This document shows, one piece after another, positions 9,742 through 18,314 of a stretch of 64,000 bases of DNA. The position numbers were made by a program, and so were the translations under genes. The DNA lies in the NCBI RefSeq assembly GCF_900537115.1, contig NZ_UNRG01000001.1:559121-623120 (forward strand). Reading direction: 5' to 3'. The notes beneath the pieces are model-generated. The model had not been told where the DNA came from. It made no database searches and was given only the letters and a program-made list of their open reading frames with translations. This DNA comes from Arthrobacter sp. Alg241-R88 (lineage in GTDB: Bacteria; Actinomycetota; Actinomycetes; Actinomycetales; Micrococcaceae). Positions within the stretch are counted from its first letter, which is position 1, and every line of letters begins with the position of its first letter.

Positions 9742-10370
9742 ACGCGCCCTCCGCGGAGTTAAGGGACACCGGCGGGGTTCGTCCCAACTGGGAAAAGACG
9801 TTAACCGCGGCGACGGCGGACCAGACCCATGCGCTCGCCGCACGCCTTGCGGCGGTCCTCGAAGCCGGGGACCTGCTGGTGCTCTCCGGCGAGCTGGGGG
9901 CCGGCAAAACGACGTTCACCCAAGGATTGGGGGAGGGGCTGGGCGTCCGCGCCGGGATTATCTCCCCCACGTTCGTCCTGGTCCGCATCCATCCCAACCT
10001 GCCCGAGGGGCCCCGTCCCGGCGGTCCGGACCTGGTGCACGTTGATGCGTACCGCCTGGGGTCGGCAGCAGAGATAGACGACATCGACCTCGAGAACACC
10101 CTGGACTCGTCCGTGACGGTGGTGGAGTGGGGCCATGACCGGGTGGAGCACCTGAGCGAGAGCCGGCTGGAGATTGACCTGCACCGTGCCATGGGGCTGG
10201 GCACTGGCGGCCTTGGTGCCTCAGCCGATGATCCCGGCACCACCGACGGCGGCATGCTGGACTTCGAGGACGAGGACACGGACGAGCCGCGAACCATTGT
10301 GATGCGCGGGTACGGTCCCCGCTGGCCGGCTGTTCCGGAACCCGTCGAAACCTTTGAAGGGAAAGCCTGA
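9738..10370 (+). CDS. tsaE: tRNA t6A synthesis ATPase TsaE
   Basis: 210 residues. TsaE is the ATPase that works with TsaB and TsaD to transfer threonylcarbamoyl to A37 of ANN-decoding tRNAs. The P-loop GELGAGKTTFTQGLGEGLG is at residues 51-69, followed by ISPTFVLV and HVDAYRLGS and TVVEWGHDR, all family motifs. It is longer than usual (about 150-170): there is an N-terminal extension of about 17 residues and a Gly/Asp/Glu-rich insertion near residues 152-180 (TGGLGASADDPGTTDGG and an acidic run). It overlaps alr by 4 bases and tsaB by 1. Confidence 0.94.
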   Translation: MNAPSAELRDTGGVRPNWEKTLTAATADQTHALAARLAAVLEAGDLLVLSGELGAGKTTFTQGLGEGLGVRAGIISPTFVLVRIHPNLPEGPRPGGPDLVHVDAYRLGSAAEIDDIDLENTLDSSVTVVEWGHDRVEHLSESRLEIDLHRAMGLGTGGLGASADDPGTTDGGMLDFEDEDTDEPRTIVMRGYGPRWPAVPEPVETFEGKA

Positions 10371-11041
10371 TGCTCATCCTCGCCATCGACACCTCTGCCG
10401 TGGCAAGCGCTGCTTTGGTTTCAGACGACGCCCTCGAAGGCGTGGTGGCCAGCTTCTCCACCGAGGACACCCGCAGCCACGCCGAGGTGCTCGCCCCGGG
10501 AATCGAACAGCTCCTGGCCGATGCCGGTGTCAGCGGCAGTGATATCGACGCCCTGGTGGTGGGCGTGGGCCCCGGCCCGTTCACCGGGCTGCGGTCAGGC
10601 ATCGCCACCGCACGCACCCTGTCCTTCGTCTGGGGCAAGCCCCTCCATGGGCTGATGAGCCTGGACGCCGTTGCTTTGGAAGTCGCCGAATCCACTGCCG
10701 CCGCCCCCGAATTCCTGGTGGTAACGGACGCGCGGCGCAAAGAGGTCTACTGGGCGCGCTACGGCCTTCCCGAAGGCCAGCTTCCCGTGCTGGAGGACGG
10801 CCCGCACGTTGGCTTCGCCGCGGACCTGCCGGACCTGCCCGCCTACGGCGCAGGCGCCGGGCTTTACGCACACACCCTGAAGGCGGACCCGGAGTTCGCG
10901 GCGGAACAGCCGGACGCCCTGTACCTTGGGCAGTTCGCGCTGGCGCGGCTCGCGGCCGGTGACGAGCTCCGCGACTCCACCCCCTTGTATCTCCGCGAAT
11001 CCGATGCGCAGGTCCCCGGACCCAGGAAGAGGGCACTGTGA
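10370..11041 (+). CDS. tsaB: tRNA t6A synthesis protein TsaB
   Basis: 223 residues. TsaB is an ASKHA-fold scaffold partner of TsaD. N-terminal LILAIDTSAVASAALV, then SHAEVLAPGIEQLLADAG and VGVGPGPFTGLRSGIATARTL are diagnostic. The start ATG overlaps the tsaE stop (TGATG at 10368-10372). The stop overlaps the GTG of rimI. The protein has no ATPase motif of its own, as expected. Confidence 0.94.
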   Translation: MLILAIDTSAVASAALVSDDALEGVVASFSTEDTRSHAEVLAPGIEQLLADAGVSGSDIDALVVGVGPGPFTGLRSGIATARTLSFVWGKPLHGLMSLDAVALEVAESTAAAPEFLVVTDARRKEVYWARYGLPEGQLPVLEDGPHVGFAADLPDLPAYGAGAGLYAHTLKADPEFAAEQPDALYLGQFALARLAAGDELRDSTPLYLRESDAQVPGPRKRAL

Positions 11042-11565
11042 GCACGGCCCCGGACATCAGCAGCCATGGCGTCTCCGTGCGTGGGATGACCGCTGAGGAC
11101 GTGATCGCCGTCAGCGTTTTGGAACAGCGGCTTTTCCCGGTGGATGCGTGGCCCCTGCAGATGTTCTATGACGAGCTGTCCCAGCCGGAGACCCGCCAAT
11201 ATCTGGTAGCGGAGAGCAGCACCGGCATCGTGGGCTACGCCGGGCTGATGTGCATTGAACCCATCGCCGACGTGCAGACCATCGCCGTCGTGCCTGAATA
11301 CGAGGGCCGCGGCATTGGCACCACGCTGCTGACCCGGCTCATTGAGGAAGCGCGCCGCAGGCACGCGGCGGATCTCCTGCTGGAGGTCCGTGCCGACAAT
11401 CCCCGTGCCCAGCAGCTCTACCGGCGGTTCGGCTTTGAACAGATCCATGTCCGGCCCCGCTACTACCGCGACGGCGTGGACGCCCTCATCATGCGGCTCC
11501 AGCTCACCGGGGCAGCCGGCGAAGGAACGGGAGACGCCACGTCAACGGAAGCAGGCCAGCCATGA
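11038..11565 (+). CDS. rimI: Ribosomal-protein-alanine N-acetyltransferase RimI
   Basis: 175 residues, GNAT fold. It acetylates the N-terminal alanine of ribosomal protein S18 with acetyl-CoA. The acetyl-CoA loop is [25 protein letters not shown], followed by [29 protein letters not shown], the RimI pattern. GTG start at 11038 is fixed by the 4-base overlap GTGA with tsaB. The end overlaps tsaD by ATGA. The location inside the t6A operon is the normal actinobacterial arrangement. Confidence 0.93.
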   Translation: MSTAPDISSHGVSVRGMTAEDVIAVSVLEQRLFPVDAWPLQMFYDELSQPETRQYLVAESSTGIVGYAGLMCIEPIADVQTIAVVPEYEGRGIGTTLLTRLIEEARRRHAADLLLEVRADNPRAQQLYRRFGFEQIHVRPRYYRDGVDALIMRLQLTGAAGEGTGDATSTEAGQP

Positions 11566-12650
11566 ACCGCTCGCAGCCACTGGTGCTGGGCATCGAATCG
11601 TCCTGCGACGAGACCGGGGTGGGCATTGTCCGGGGGACCACCCTCCTGACCAACACGGTGTCCTCGTCGATGGATGAACATGTCCGGTTCGGCGGGGTCA
11701 TCCCGGAGATCGCCTCCCGCGCCCACCTTGATGCTTTTGTGCCCACCCTCGAGCAGGCACTGTCCGACGCCGGCGTGGCCCTGGACGACGTGGACGCGAT
11801 CGCCGTCACGTCCGGCCCCGGCCTGGCCGGCGCCCTCATGGTGGGGGTCTGCGCCGCGAAAGCGCTGGCCGTGGCCACCGGCAAACCGTTGTATGCCATC
11901 AACCACCTCGTCGCGCACGTAGGCGTCGGACTGCTGGACGGGAAGGAAGGGCAGGTGCCGCAGCTGCCCGAAAACCTCGGCGCCCTGCTGGTGTCCGGCG
12001 GCCACACCGAGATCCTGAAAATCAACAGCATCACCGACGACGTAGTCCTCCTCGGGTCCACCATCGACGACGCCGCGGGGGAAGCGTACGACAAGGTGGC
12101 CCGAATCCTGGGGCTGGGCTACCCGGGCGGACCGGCCATCGACAAGGTGGCCCGCACCGGCAACGCCAAGTCCATCCGCTTTCCCCGCGGCCTCAGCCAG
12201 CCCAAGTACATGGGAACATCCGAGGAACCCGGCCCGCACCGCTACGACTGGTCCTTCAGCGGCCTCAAGACAGCCGTGGCCCGGTGCGTTGAGCAGTTCG
12301 AGGCACGCGGGCAGGAAGTTCCGGTGGCCGACATCGCGGCCGCGTTCCAGGAAGCCGTGGTGGACATCATCTCCTCCAAGGCCGTGCTGGCCTGCCGGGA
12401 GCACGGCATCAAGGATGTGCTGCTCGGCGGCGGGGTGGCGGCCAACTCCCGCCTGCGCGAGCTGACAGGCCAGCGCTGCGCCTCCGCCGGAATCAGGCTG
12501 CATGTGCCGCCCTTGGACCTCTGCACCGACAACGGCGCCATGGTGGCGGCACTGGGCGCACAGCTGGTGATGGCAGGGGTTGGGCCGAGCGGAATCCGAT
12601 TCGCCCCGGATTCCTCCCTGCCGGTCACAGCGGTGTCCCTCCCCGCCTGA
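11562..12650 (+). CDS. tsaD: tRNA N6-adenosine threonylcarbamoyltransferase TsaD
   Basis: 362 residues. Catalytic subunit of t6A synthesis. Family marks: [16 protein letters not shown] at the N terminus, the metal-binding HxxxH in [23 protein letters not shown]-type [10 protein letters not shown], the [19 protein letters not shown] segment and the C-terminal [10 protein letters not shown]. Last gene of the overlapping operon (ATGA with rimI). A palindrome starts 6 bases after the stop and probably ends the transcript. Confidence 0.96.
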   Translation: MNRSQPLVLGIESSCDETGVGIVRGTTLLTNTVSSSMDEHVRFGGVIPEIASRAHLDAFVPTLEQALSDAGVALDDVDAIAVTSGPGLAGALMVGVCAAKALAVATGKPLYAINHLVAHVGVGLLDGKEGQVPQLPENLGALLVSGGHTEILKINSITDDVVLLGSTIDDAAGEAYDKVARILGLGYPGGPAIDKVARTGNAKSIRFPRGLSQPKYMGTSEEPGPHRYDWSFSGLKTAVARCVEQFEARGQEVPVADIAAAFQEAVVDIISSKAVLACREHGIKDVLLGGGVAANSRLRELTGQRCASAGIRLHVPPLDLCTDNGAMVAALGAQLVMAGVGPSGIRFAPDSSLPVTAVSLPA

Positions 12651-12656
12651 ACTCCA

Positions 12657-12717
12657 GTTGAGCTATCAGTTGTGGTTCCCAAAACACGCGTTTGGGGACC
12701 AAAACTGATAGGTCAAC
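12657..12717. repeat. Intergenic palindrome, family 1, copy C
   Basis: Arms 12657-12683 and 12691-12717 pair over 27 bases with 3 mismatches around a 7-base loop; the core CTATCAGTTTTGGT is shared with the copies near the DUF559 gene. It separates the convergent tsaD and YbdK genes and so may serve as a two-way terminator. No DUF559 gene accompanies this copy. Confidence 0.88.
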
Positions 12718-12727
12718 GCAATGGAAA

Positions 12728-13879
12728 TCAGGCGGTGGGGCCGTTCCGCATCTGCTTGACCAGGTCCAGGACCACGGCCTGGAGGTCGCCGCCGTGCTCC
12801 TCGGCAACCCGGCGCTGGCGCTGGTAGCCGGCGCCCCGGCGGATGATTTTTTCGACGTCGGCCAACTCGTCCGGGCAGCCCAACTTGGCGGCCACGGGCT
12901 CCAGCCGGTTGAGGGTCTCCAGCAGGTGGTCGGTGACCAACTGCTCCTTGCCGGCGGCGTCCAGGATGATGATGGCGTCCATGCCGTACCGGGCGGCCCG
13001 CCACTTGTTCTCCTGGACGTGCCACGGCGGCATGGTGGGGATGGTTCCCCCGTTGTCCAGGGTGGTGGAGAACTCGTCCACCAGGCACTGGGTAAGAGCA
13101 GCGATGGCGCCCACTTCCTCCAGTGTGGCCAGGCCGTCACAGATGCGCATTTCGATGGTGCCAAGGTTCGGTACGGGCCGGATGTCCCACCGGATCTCCG
13201 AAAGGGTGTCGATCACTCCCGTGGTGAACATGTCCTGCACATAAGACTCGTATTCCTCCCAGGAGCTGAACTGGAAGGGAAGGCCGGCCGTGGGCAGCTG
13301 CTGGAACATCAGGGCCCGCTGTGATGCGTAGCCGGTGTCCTCGCCGCCCCAGAAAGGGCTCGATGCCGACAGCGCCTGGAAGTGCGGGAAGTAGTTGACC
13401 AGCCCGTCCAGCACGGGAAGCGCCTTCTCGCGGCGGTCCAGCCCCACGTGGACGTGCACGCCGTAGATGACCATCTGGCGGCCCCACCACTGGGTGCGGT
13501 CGATAAGTTTTGCGTAGCGGGCCTTGTCCGTCACCGGCTGCAGCTGCGGGGGGCTGAACGGGTGGCTTCCGGCGCAGAACAGCTCCACACCCATCGGATC
13601 CGTGATTTCCCGGACGGCTGCGAGGGACCGGGTGAGGTCCTCCTTCGCTTCCGCGGCAGTCTCGCAGATGCCGGTAACCAACTCCACGGTGTTCAGAAGC
13701 AGTTCCTGCTTGATGTGCGGGTGCTCGTCATCTTCGTTGAGTTCCGGGTGGCGGGATGCCACGCCGCGGAGTACCTCGTTGGCTACGGAGGCGAGCTCGC
13801 CGGTGCGGCCGTCCACCAGCGCGAGCTCCCATTCAACACCGAGGGTTGATTGCCTCGAAGAAGCGAAGTCAATCTTCAC
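12728..13879 (-). CDS. Carboxylate-amine ligase, YbdK / glutamate-cysteine ligase type 2
   Basis: 383 residues. ATP-grasp-like GCS2 family: N-terminal TLGVEWELALVDGRTGEL, central GVHVHVGLDRREKALPV, and C-terminal SEIRWDIRPVPNLGTIEMRICDGLATLEEV are diagnostic. Members have weak glutamate-cysteine ligase activity; the actinobacterial substrate is uncertain because these organisms make mycothiol rather than glutathione. The frame is open to 14176, but GTG 13879 is preceded by GTGAGGA and gives the standard MKIDFASS-like N terminus. Divergent from the NagZ-like gene. Confidence 0.87.
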   Translation of the reverse strand: MKIDFASSRQSTLGVEWELALVDGRTGELASVANEVLRGVASRHPELNEDDEHPHIKQELLLNTVELVTGICETAAEAKEDLTRSLAAVREITDPMGVELFCAGSHPFSPPQLQPVTDKARYAKLIDRTQWWGRQMVIYGVHVHVGLDRREKALPVLDGLVNYFPHFQALSASSPFWGGEDTGYASQRALMFQQLPTAGLPFQFSSWEEYESYVQDMFTTGVIDTLSEIRWDIRPVPNLGTIEMRICDGLATLEEVGAIAALTQCLVDEFSTTLDNGGTIPTMPPWHVQENKWRAARYGMDAIIILDAAGKEQLVTDHLLETLNRLEPVAAKLGCPDELADVEKIIRRGAGYQRQRRVAEEHGGDLQAVVLDLVKQMRNGPTA

Positions 13880-13983
13880 ACGTATCCTCACTGTCCGGTT
13901 TACTGCTGGCGCACGCCGCTCACAGGCTGCTGCTGGCAGGCGGACGGGTGTTTCAAGTCTAGTGCAGGGGTAGCATCGTATTG

Positions 13984-15711
13984 ATGGCCCCGTTCCAACA
14001 CCTGCGTGACAGTTTTCACAAATCCTTCCCCGTCCTGGCCGCAGCATCCGCGGCGGTGGCACTGGCATCCTGTACCGCCGCTCCGGCGCCTGGCCGGTCG
14101 CAGTCACCGTCCACGCCGGCCGCACCTTCCGCATCGCCAAGTACGACGCCGGCACCCGCCACCGCTTCCCCCTCACCTTCCGTGACTGCCGATCCCGGCT
14201 CCCGGCCGCTGGGGTGGGGGCCGCAGCAGCGGGACCAGGACGCCGCAGCCGCTGCGGTGGCGGCGATGTCGCCGGAACAGAAGGCCGGGCAGGTCCTCCT
14301 GCCGTTCTTCACCGGGACTGACGCAGGTGCGCATGCCGCCGTCGTCGAACGCCTGCACCTGGCCGGAGCCATCATCATGGGCGACAACGTGCCGCTGGAT
14401 CCGCAGGGCAAAGTGGACCTCGCCGCCATGGCCGCCATCAACAAGCGGCTCGCAACGGCGGCAACGGCGGACGGCAGGCCCTGGCCCGGGATGATCGGCG
14501 TGGACCAGGAGGGCGGGATAGTGGCGCGCCTGAACGCGCCGCTGACGGAGTGGCCGTCTCCCATGAGCTACGGTGCCGCGGGCAGCGTGCCCCTTGCCAA
14601 GGAGGCCGGCCAGGGGCTCGCCGGGGAACTGGTGCCGCTTGGTTTCAACACCGACTTTGCCCCAGACACGGATGTGACCATCGGGCCGGCGGATCCCACC
14701 ATCGGTGCCCGGTCCATGTCCGCCAACCCGGACGTAGCGTCCACCCTCGGCGTGGCATTTACCCAGGGAATGCTTACCGCCGGCGTCCTTCCCGCCGTTA
14801 AGCATTTCCCCGGGCACGGGTCCGTGACCACTGATTCGCACCTGAACCTGCCCACGCAGCCGGCCACCGTGGCGGAACTGGCCGCCCGCGACTGGAAGCC
14901 GTTCCAGGCCGCCATCGCCGCCGGAGCGCCGATGGTGATGACCGGCCACATCGCCGTGCCTGCCCTGGAACCCGGAGTGCCGGCGTCGCTCTCCCAACCC
15001 ACGTATGCGGCGCTGCGGGGACTCGGTTTCAAGGGGGTGGCCGTGACCGATGCCCTGAACATGGGGGCGGTGCACAAGCAGTACCCGGCCGGGTCTGCCG
15101 CCGTTATGGCCCTTGCCGCGGGTGCCGACCTCCTGCTGATGCCTGCCGACGTTGGGCAGGCCCATGCCGCGATTGTTAACGCTGTCACCACCGGCAGCCT
15201 GCCCGCCGCCCGCCTGGACGAAGCGGCCCTGCGGGTGGCGACCATGATGACCTGGCACGCCCGGGCAGCAGCGGGCACCGGCACCCCAACAGGCACCCCT
15301 GCCGGCAGCGGGGCCGCGCTCGCCGCCAAGGTATCCGCCGCCGCCGTTACTGTCCTCTCCGGCCACTGCGGCGGAGCCCTTGCATCCGGTGCCGTCCGCG
15401 TCACAGGCGGCAGTCCGGCGGACCGGGCCCGTTTCGCAGATGCTGCGGCGCGTAACGGGCTCGCCCTCGGTTCCGGACCCTTGGTGAGCCTCATCCCGTA
15501 CGGCGGGCGGCCCGCAGGCGGCGACATCGCCGTTGCCCTCGACGCACCTTGGCCGCTGCAGCACTCTGCGGCTCCGGTGAAGGTGGCGCTCTACGGCCGG
15601 AGCCAGGGCGCTTTCGACGCCCTCGCCGCCGTCCTGGCCGGGACGGCGCCGGCGCCCGGGAAGCTGCCCGCCGCCGTCGGAAGCTATCCCGCGGGAACCG
15701 GCTGCCCCTGA
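13984..15711 (+). CDS. Glycoside hydrolase family 3 lipoprotein, NagZ-like beta-N-acetylhexosaminidase
   Basis: 575 residues. A signal peptide ends in the lipobox LASC (Cys30), followed by a Ser/Pro/Thr/Ala-rich linker to about residue 75, so it is a surface lipoprotein. The GH3 domain has GMIGVDQEGGIVARL, the NagZ signature KHFPGHGSVTTDSHLNLP and the nucleophile region AVTDALNMGAV (about residue 356). It probably trims GlcNAc from peptidoglycan muropeptides. The C-terminal ~150 residues form an extra domain. TTG 13981 is in frame, but TAGCAT (13971-13976) lies 7 bases before ATG 13984, favouring a leaderless start there. Confidence 0.9.
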   Translation: MAPFQHLRDSFHKSFPVLAAASAAVALASCTAAPAPGRSQSPSTPAAPSASPSTTPAPATASPSPSVTADPGSRPLGWGPQQRDQDAAAAAVAAMSPEQKAGQVLLPFFTGTDAGAHAAVVERLHLAGAIIMGDNVPLDPQGKVDLAAMAAINKRLATAATADGRPWPGMIGVDQEGGIVARLNAPLTEWPSPMSYGAAGSVPLAKEAGQGLAGELVPLGFNTDFAPDTDVTIGPADPTIGARSMSANPDVASTLGVAFTQGMLTAGVLPAVKHFPGHGSVTTDSHLNLPTQPATVAELAARDWKPFQAAIAAGAPMVMTGHIAVPALEPGVPASLSQPTYAALRGLGFKGVAVTDALNMGAVHKQYPAGSAAVMALAAGADLLLMPADVGQAHAAIVNAVTTGSLPAARLDEAALRVATMMTWHARAAAGTGTPTGTPAGSGAALAAKVSAAAVTVLSGHCGGALASGAVRVTGGSPADRARFADAAARNGLALGSGPLVSLIPYGGRPAGGDIAVALDAPWPLQHSAAPVKVALYGRSQGAFDALAAVLAGTAPAPGKLPAAVGSYPAGTGCP

Positions 15712-15721
15712 TCCCAAGTAG

Positions 15722-15769
15722 GTAGCGCTAAGTGCCGTTATGGAGGCTCAGAACGACACTTAGCGCTAC
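15722..15769. repeat. Intergenic palindrome, family 2
   Basis: Arms GTAGCGCTAAGTGCCGTT (15722-15739) and 15752-15769 are reverse complements with one mismatch (a G-T pair) around a 12-base loop. It lies between the NagZ-like gene and the shikimate dehydrogenase-like gene and overlaps the upstream extension of the latter's reading frame. Only one copy was seen here, and it is unrelated to family 1. Confidence 0.82.
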
Positions 15770-15800
15770 TCAGTTGGGGGAGTGTGGGTTTAATGGTCAG

Positions 15801-16631
15801 GTGCCCATTCTGAATAAAGACATGACCCTCTGCATCTCGCTCTCGGCCCGTCCCAGCAACAACGGGACCCGCTTCCACAACCACCTGTACGAGCAGTTGG
15901 ACCTGAACTGGATCTACAAGGCGTTCGCGCCCACCAACCTGGAGCAGGCCATCGCCGGAGTGCGGGGGCTGGGCATCCGCGGGTGCGCCATCTCCATGCC
16001 GTACAAGGAGGACGTGATTGCCCTCGTGGATGAGATGGACCCCTCCGCCAAAGCCATTGATTCGGTGAACACCATCGTGAATACCGACGGGCATCTCAAG
16101 GCGTACAACACGGACTACACGGCGATCGAACAGTTGCTGGCCTCCAATTCCGTGCCCACCACCTACTCGGTCCTGGTCCAGGGTGCGGGCGGCATGGCCA
16201 AGGCCACGGTCGCTGCGCTCCGTGACGCCGGGTTCGCTGATGTCACTGTCCTCGCCCGGAACGAGGCCACGGGGCGGGCGCTCGCAGAGCAGTACGGCTT
16301 CCAGTGGCGTGCAGCGCTCGACGGCGGGACGGCGGACCTGATCATCAACGTGACCCCTATTGGTATGGCAGGCGGTATGGCAGGGGGACCTGACGTGGAC
16401 AGCCTGGCCTTCCCGCAGGAAACCATCGACGGCGCCCGTGTAGTTTTCGACGTGGTTGCCCTGCCCGCCGAAACTCCGCTGATTAGGGCGGCGCGGGCCG
16501 CCGGGAAGCCGGTGATCACCGGAGCGGAGGTGGCCACCATCCAGGCGCTGGAGCAGTTTGTGCTGTACACCGGCGTCCGGCCCACCGCAGAGCAGGTCCG
16601 TGCGGCGGAGGAGTTCATGCGCGCCCAGTAG
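15801..16631 (+). CDS. Shikimate 5-dehydrogenase-like protein
   Basis: 276 residues. AroE-type fold: LSARPSNNGTRFHN in the substrate site, SMPYKED with the catalytic Lys (K69), NTDYTAIE with the catalytic Asp (D105), the NADP-binding VLVQGAGGMAKA and LARNEATGRALA, and INVTPIGM. It should reduce 3-dehydroshikimate or a related quinate-type substrate; the motifs differ enough from housekeeping AroE that another substrate is possible. The frame extends to 15732 through a palindrome and that extension is not real. GTG 15801 follows TTTAAT by 6 bases (leaderless pattern); ATG 15822 is the alternative. Confidence 0.84.
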   Translation: MPILNKDMTLCISLSARPSNNGTRFHNHLYEQLDLNWIYKAFAPTNLEQAIAGVRGLGIRGCAISMPYKEDVIALVDEMDPSAKAIDSVNTIVNTDGHLKAYNTDYTAIEQLLASNSVPTTYSVLVQGAGGMAKATVAALRDAGFADVTVLARNEATGRALAEQYGFQWRAALDGGTADLIINVTPIGMAGGMAGGPDVDSLAFPQETIDGARVVFDVVALPAETPLIRAARAAGKPVITGAEVATIQALEQFVLYTGVRPTAEQVRAAEEFMRAQ

Positions 16632-16635
16632 CGCT

Positions 16636-17883
16636 CTAGGCTGGCTCCACCACGATGGCCACCCGGTCCTCCCCGATGCGGGTCAGGACCAGGGTGGCTG
16701 TTTTGTTGCCGCCCTTCCTGCTGCCTGCGTTTTTGCCGGCAGCGTTTTTCCCTCCTGGGAGAAGCTGCTTGCGGAGTTCCTCCGGGGTCACGGCGGTGCC
16801 GCGCTTCTTGATGTCCAGCACTCCGATGCCCTCGGCCTTCACCCAGGCCTTGAGCGCCTTGACGTTGTAGGGCATGACGTCCAGGACCTTGTAGGCCCGC
16901 GCGAAGGGGGTGTCCACCAACTGCGGCGCGCAGATGTAGGCGATGTGTTCATCCACCAAGTGCCCGCCCAGTTGCAGCGCGACGTCGGCCACCAGCCCCG
17001 CACGGATCACCGCGCCGTCCGGCTCGTACAGGTAGCCCTCCACCGGACCCACCTTCGGTGCGGGTCCTGCGCCGAAATCCTCGCCACTGGTCAGTTCGGC
17101 CGCACCCTCAGGCCCCAGGATGAGCGCTGCCCTGCGGACTCCTGGGCGCCGGACGGCGTTGAACCACAGTGCCACTTCAGTGACGTCCCCGGACACTGAA
17201 ACCCACTGGGCTTCGCAGTCCGCCGGCACGGAGTCATGCGGCATCCCGGGCCCCATTTTGACCCCGACCGCGCGGCCGGATGCCGCCAGGGACTGAACAA
17301 AGGACAGGGGCGGCGAGAAGGCTTCCGGGTCCCAGATGCGCTTGGTCCCGGAGGTGGAGGTGACCCGCCGCGCAGGATCCAGCCAGACGCCGTCGATCCC
17401 GTCCAGCGGAACGGCGGTGGCATCTGCATGGACCACGGTGGCGTTGGGGAAGGGGATGAGGTTCACCGTGGCGCAGGCGGCGGTGGTCTCGTCCATTTCC
17501 ACCGCGGTCACGCTAATGTCCATCGAAGCCAGCGCCAGCGAGTCCGCGGCAAGGCCGCAGCCCAGGTCCGCCACGTGCTTGATCCCCGCCTCCGCGAACC
17601 GCTGGGCGTGCCGGGCCGCCACGCTGAGCCTGGTTGCCTGCTCCAGGCCGGCCTGGGTGAACAGCATGCTCCGGGCGAACTCGCCAAACTTCGCTTCGGC
17701 CCTGGTCCGGAGCCTGGACTGGGTCAGGACGGCGGAGACCAGCGCGGGGGAGTGCCCGGCCTTGCGCAGGGCCGAGTTGAGTTCGAACGACGTGTCCTCC
17801 TGGTAGGGCCCCAAAGACGCCAAAAGATCCCATCCCTCGGGGGTGAGCAGCGGCGCAATCTGGTCCTGGGGAGCGTGAGACAT
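16636..17883 (-). CDS. SAM-dependent methyltransferase with THUMP-like C-terminal domain
   Basis: 415 residues. The Rossmann SAM site VADLGCGLAADSLAL and acidic VTAVEMDE, then VHADATAV and DGVWLDPARR (motif IV-like) identify a class I methyltransferase. The C-terminal part (IGVLDIKKRGTAVTPEELRKQL) matches the THUMP-like domain of actinobacterial RNA methyltransferase-like proteins. It ends in a Gly/Lys/Asn-rich stretch. The substrate is unknown, probably RNA. Start ATG 17883 follows TAGGCT by 7 bases on the minus strand. Convergent with the preceding gene, 4 bases apart. Confidence 0.85.
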   Translation of the reverse strand: MSHAPQDQIAPLLTPEGWDLLASLGPYQEDTSFELNSALRKAGHSPALVSAVLTQSRLRTRAEAKFGEFARSMLFTQAGLEQATRLSVAARHAQRFAEAGIKHVADLGCGLAADSLALASMDISVTAVEMDETTAACATVNLIPFPNATVVHADATAVPLDGIDGVWLDPARRVTSTSGTKRIWDPEAFSPPLSFVQSLAASGRAVGVKMGPGMPHDSVPADCEAQWVSVSGDVTEVALWFNAVRRPGVRRAALILGPEGAAELTSGEDFGAGPAPKVGPVEGYLYEPDGAVIRAGLVADVALQLGGHLVDEHIAYICAPQLVDTPFARAYKVLDVMPYNVKALKAWVKAEGIGVLDIKKRGTAVTPEELRKQLLPGGKNAAGKNAGSRKGGNKTATLVLTRIGEDRVAIVVEPA

Positions 17884-17936
17884 GCGTTCCAGCCTAGTGG
17901 AGGAGCGTCCGGCGGGATGCGGATAGTGTTGAAAGC
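17884..17936. promoter_or_regulatory. Compact divergent leaderless promoters
   Basis: Only 53 bases separate the two start codons. Minus strand: TAGGCT (17891-17896), 7-base gap, ATG 17883. Plus strand: TAGTGT (17924-17929), 7-base gap, ATG 17937. The two promoters must overlap in their -35 regions. Confidence 0.6.
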
Positions 17937-18314
17937 ATGGAAGAGAGCGCAGGTCCCCAGCAGTCCGGAGAACCAACCAGGGACAGGGGCCCCGCCCGAT
18001 TCGCGCGGCCGGCATTGATCGCGGGAGCCCTCGTGGCGGTGGTGTGCATCGGGCTCCTGGTGGTGATCTTTTTCCTCGATACGTTCAATGCCACTGTCTA
18101 CTCGGTGGGCGGTGACGACATTGCGGGCGACACCCAGGAAGCGCGGGACATCCGCGGGCTTTACGACGGCGCCCGTGCCGGCAGCATCGCCGTCCTGGTT
18201 GCTGCCCTGCTGACGGCGGCAGGGGCAGCGGTCATGCTTTACCGCGGGCGGAATTCGGCCGCCGGCGAGGGCGAAGGCGGGGAAGACGTCGACTTCGACG
18301 ATCTGGGACGCTGA
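17937..18314 (+). CDS. Small two-helix membrane protein, unknown function
   Basis: 125 residues. I do not recognise a family. There is a charged N-terminal tail, a first membrane segment at about 27-46 (LIAGALVAVVCIGLLVVIFF), an extracytoplasmic loop with GGDDIAGDTQEARDIRG, a second segment at about 83-101, and an acidic cytoplasmic tail. ATG 17937 has the leaderless spacing. The last 76 bases overlap the 3' end of the convergent EamA gene, which is unusual. Confidence 0.7.
   Translation: MEESAGPQQSGEPTRDRGPARFARPALIAGALVAVVCIGLLVVIFFLDTFNATVYSVGGDDIAGDTQEARDIRGLYDGARAGSIAVLVAALLTAAGAAVMLYRGRNSAAGEGEGGEDVDFDDLGR

Noticed and set aside
15722-15769. Attachment site of an integrated element
   Set aside because: It is an inverted repeat with no direct-repeat partner in the window and no integrase.
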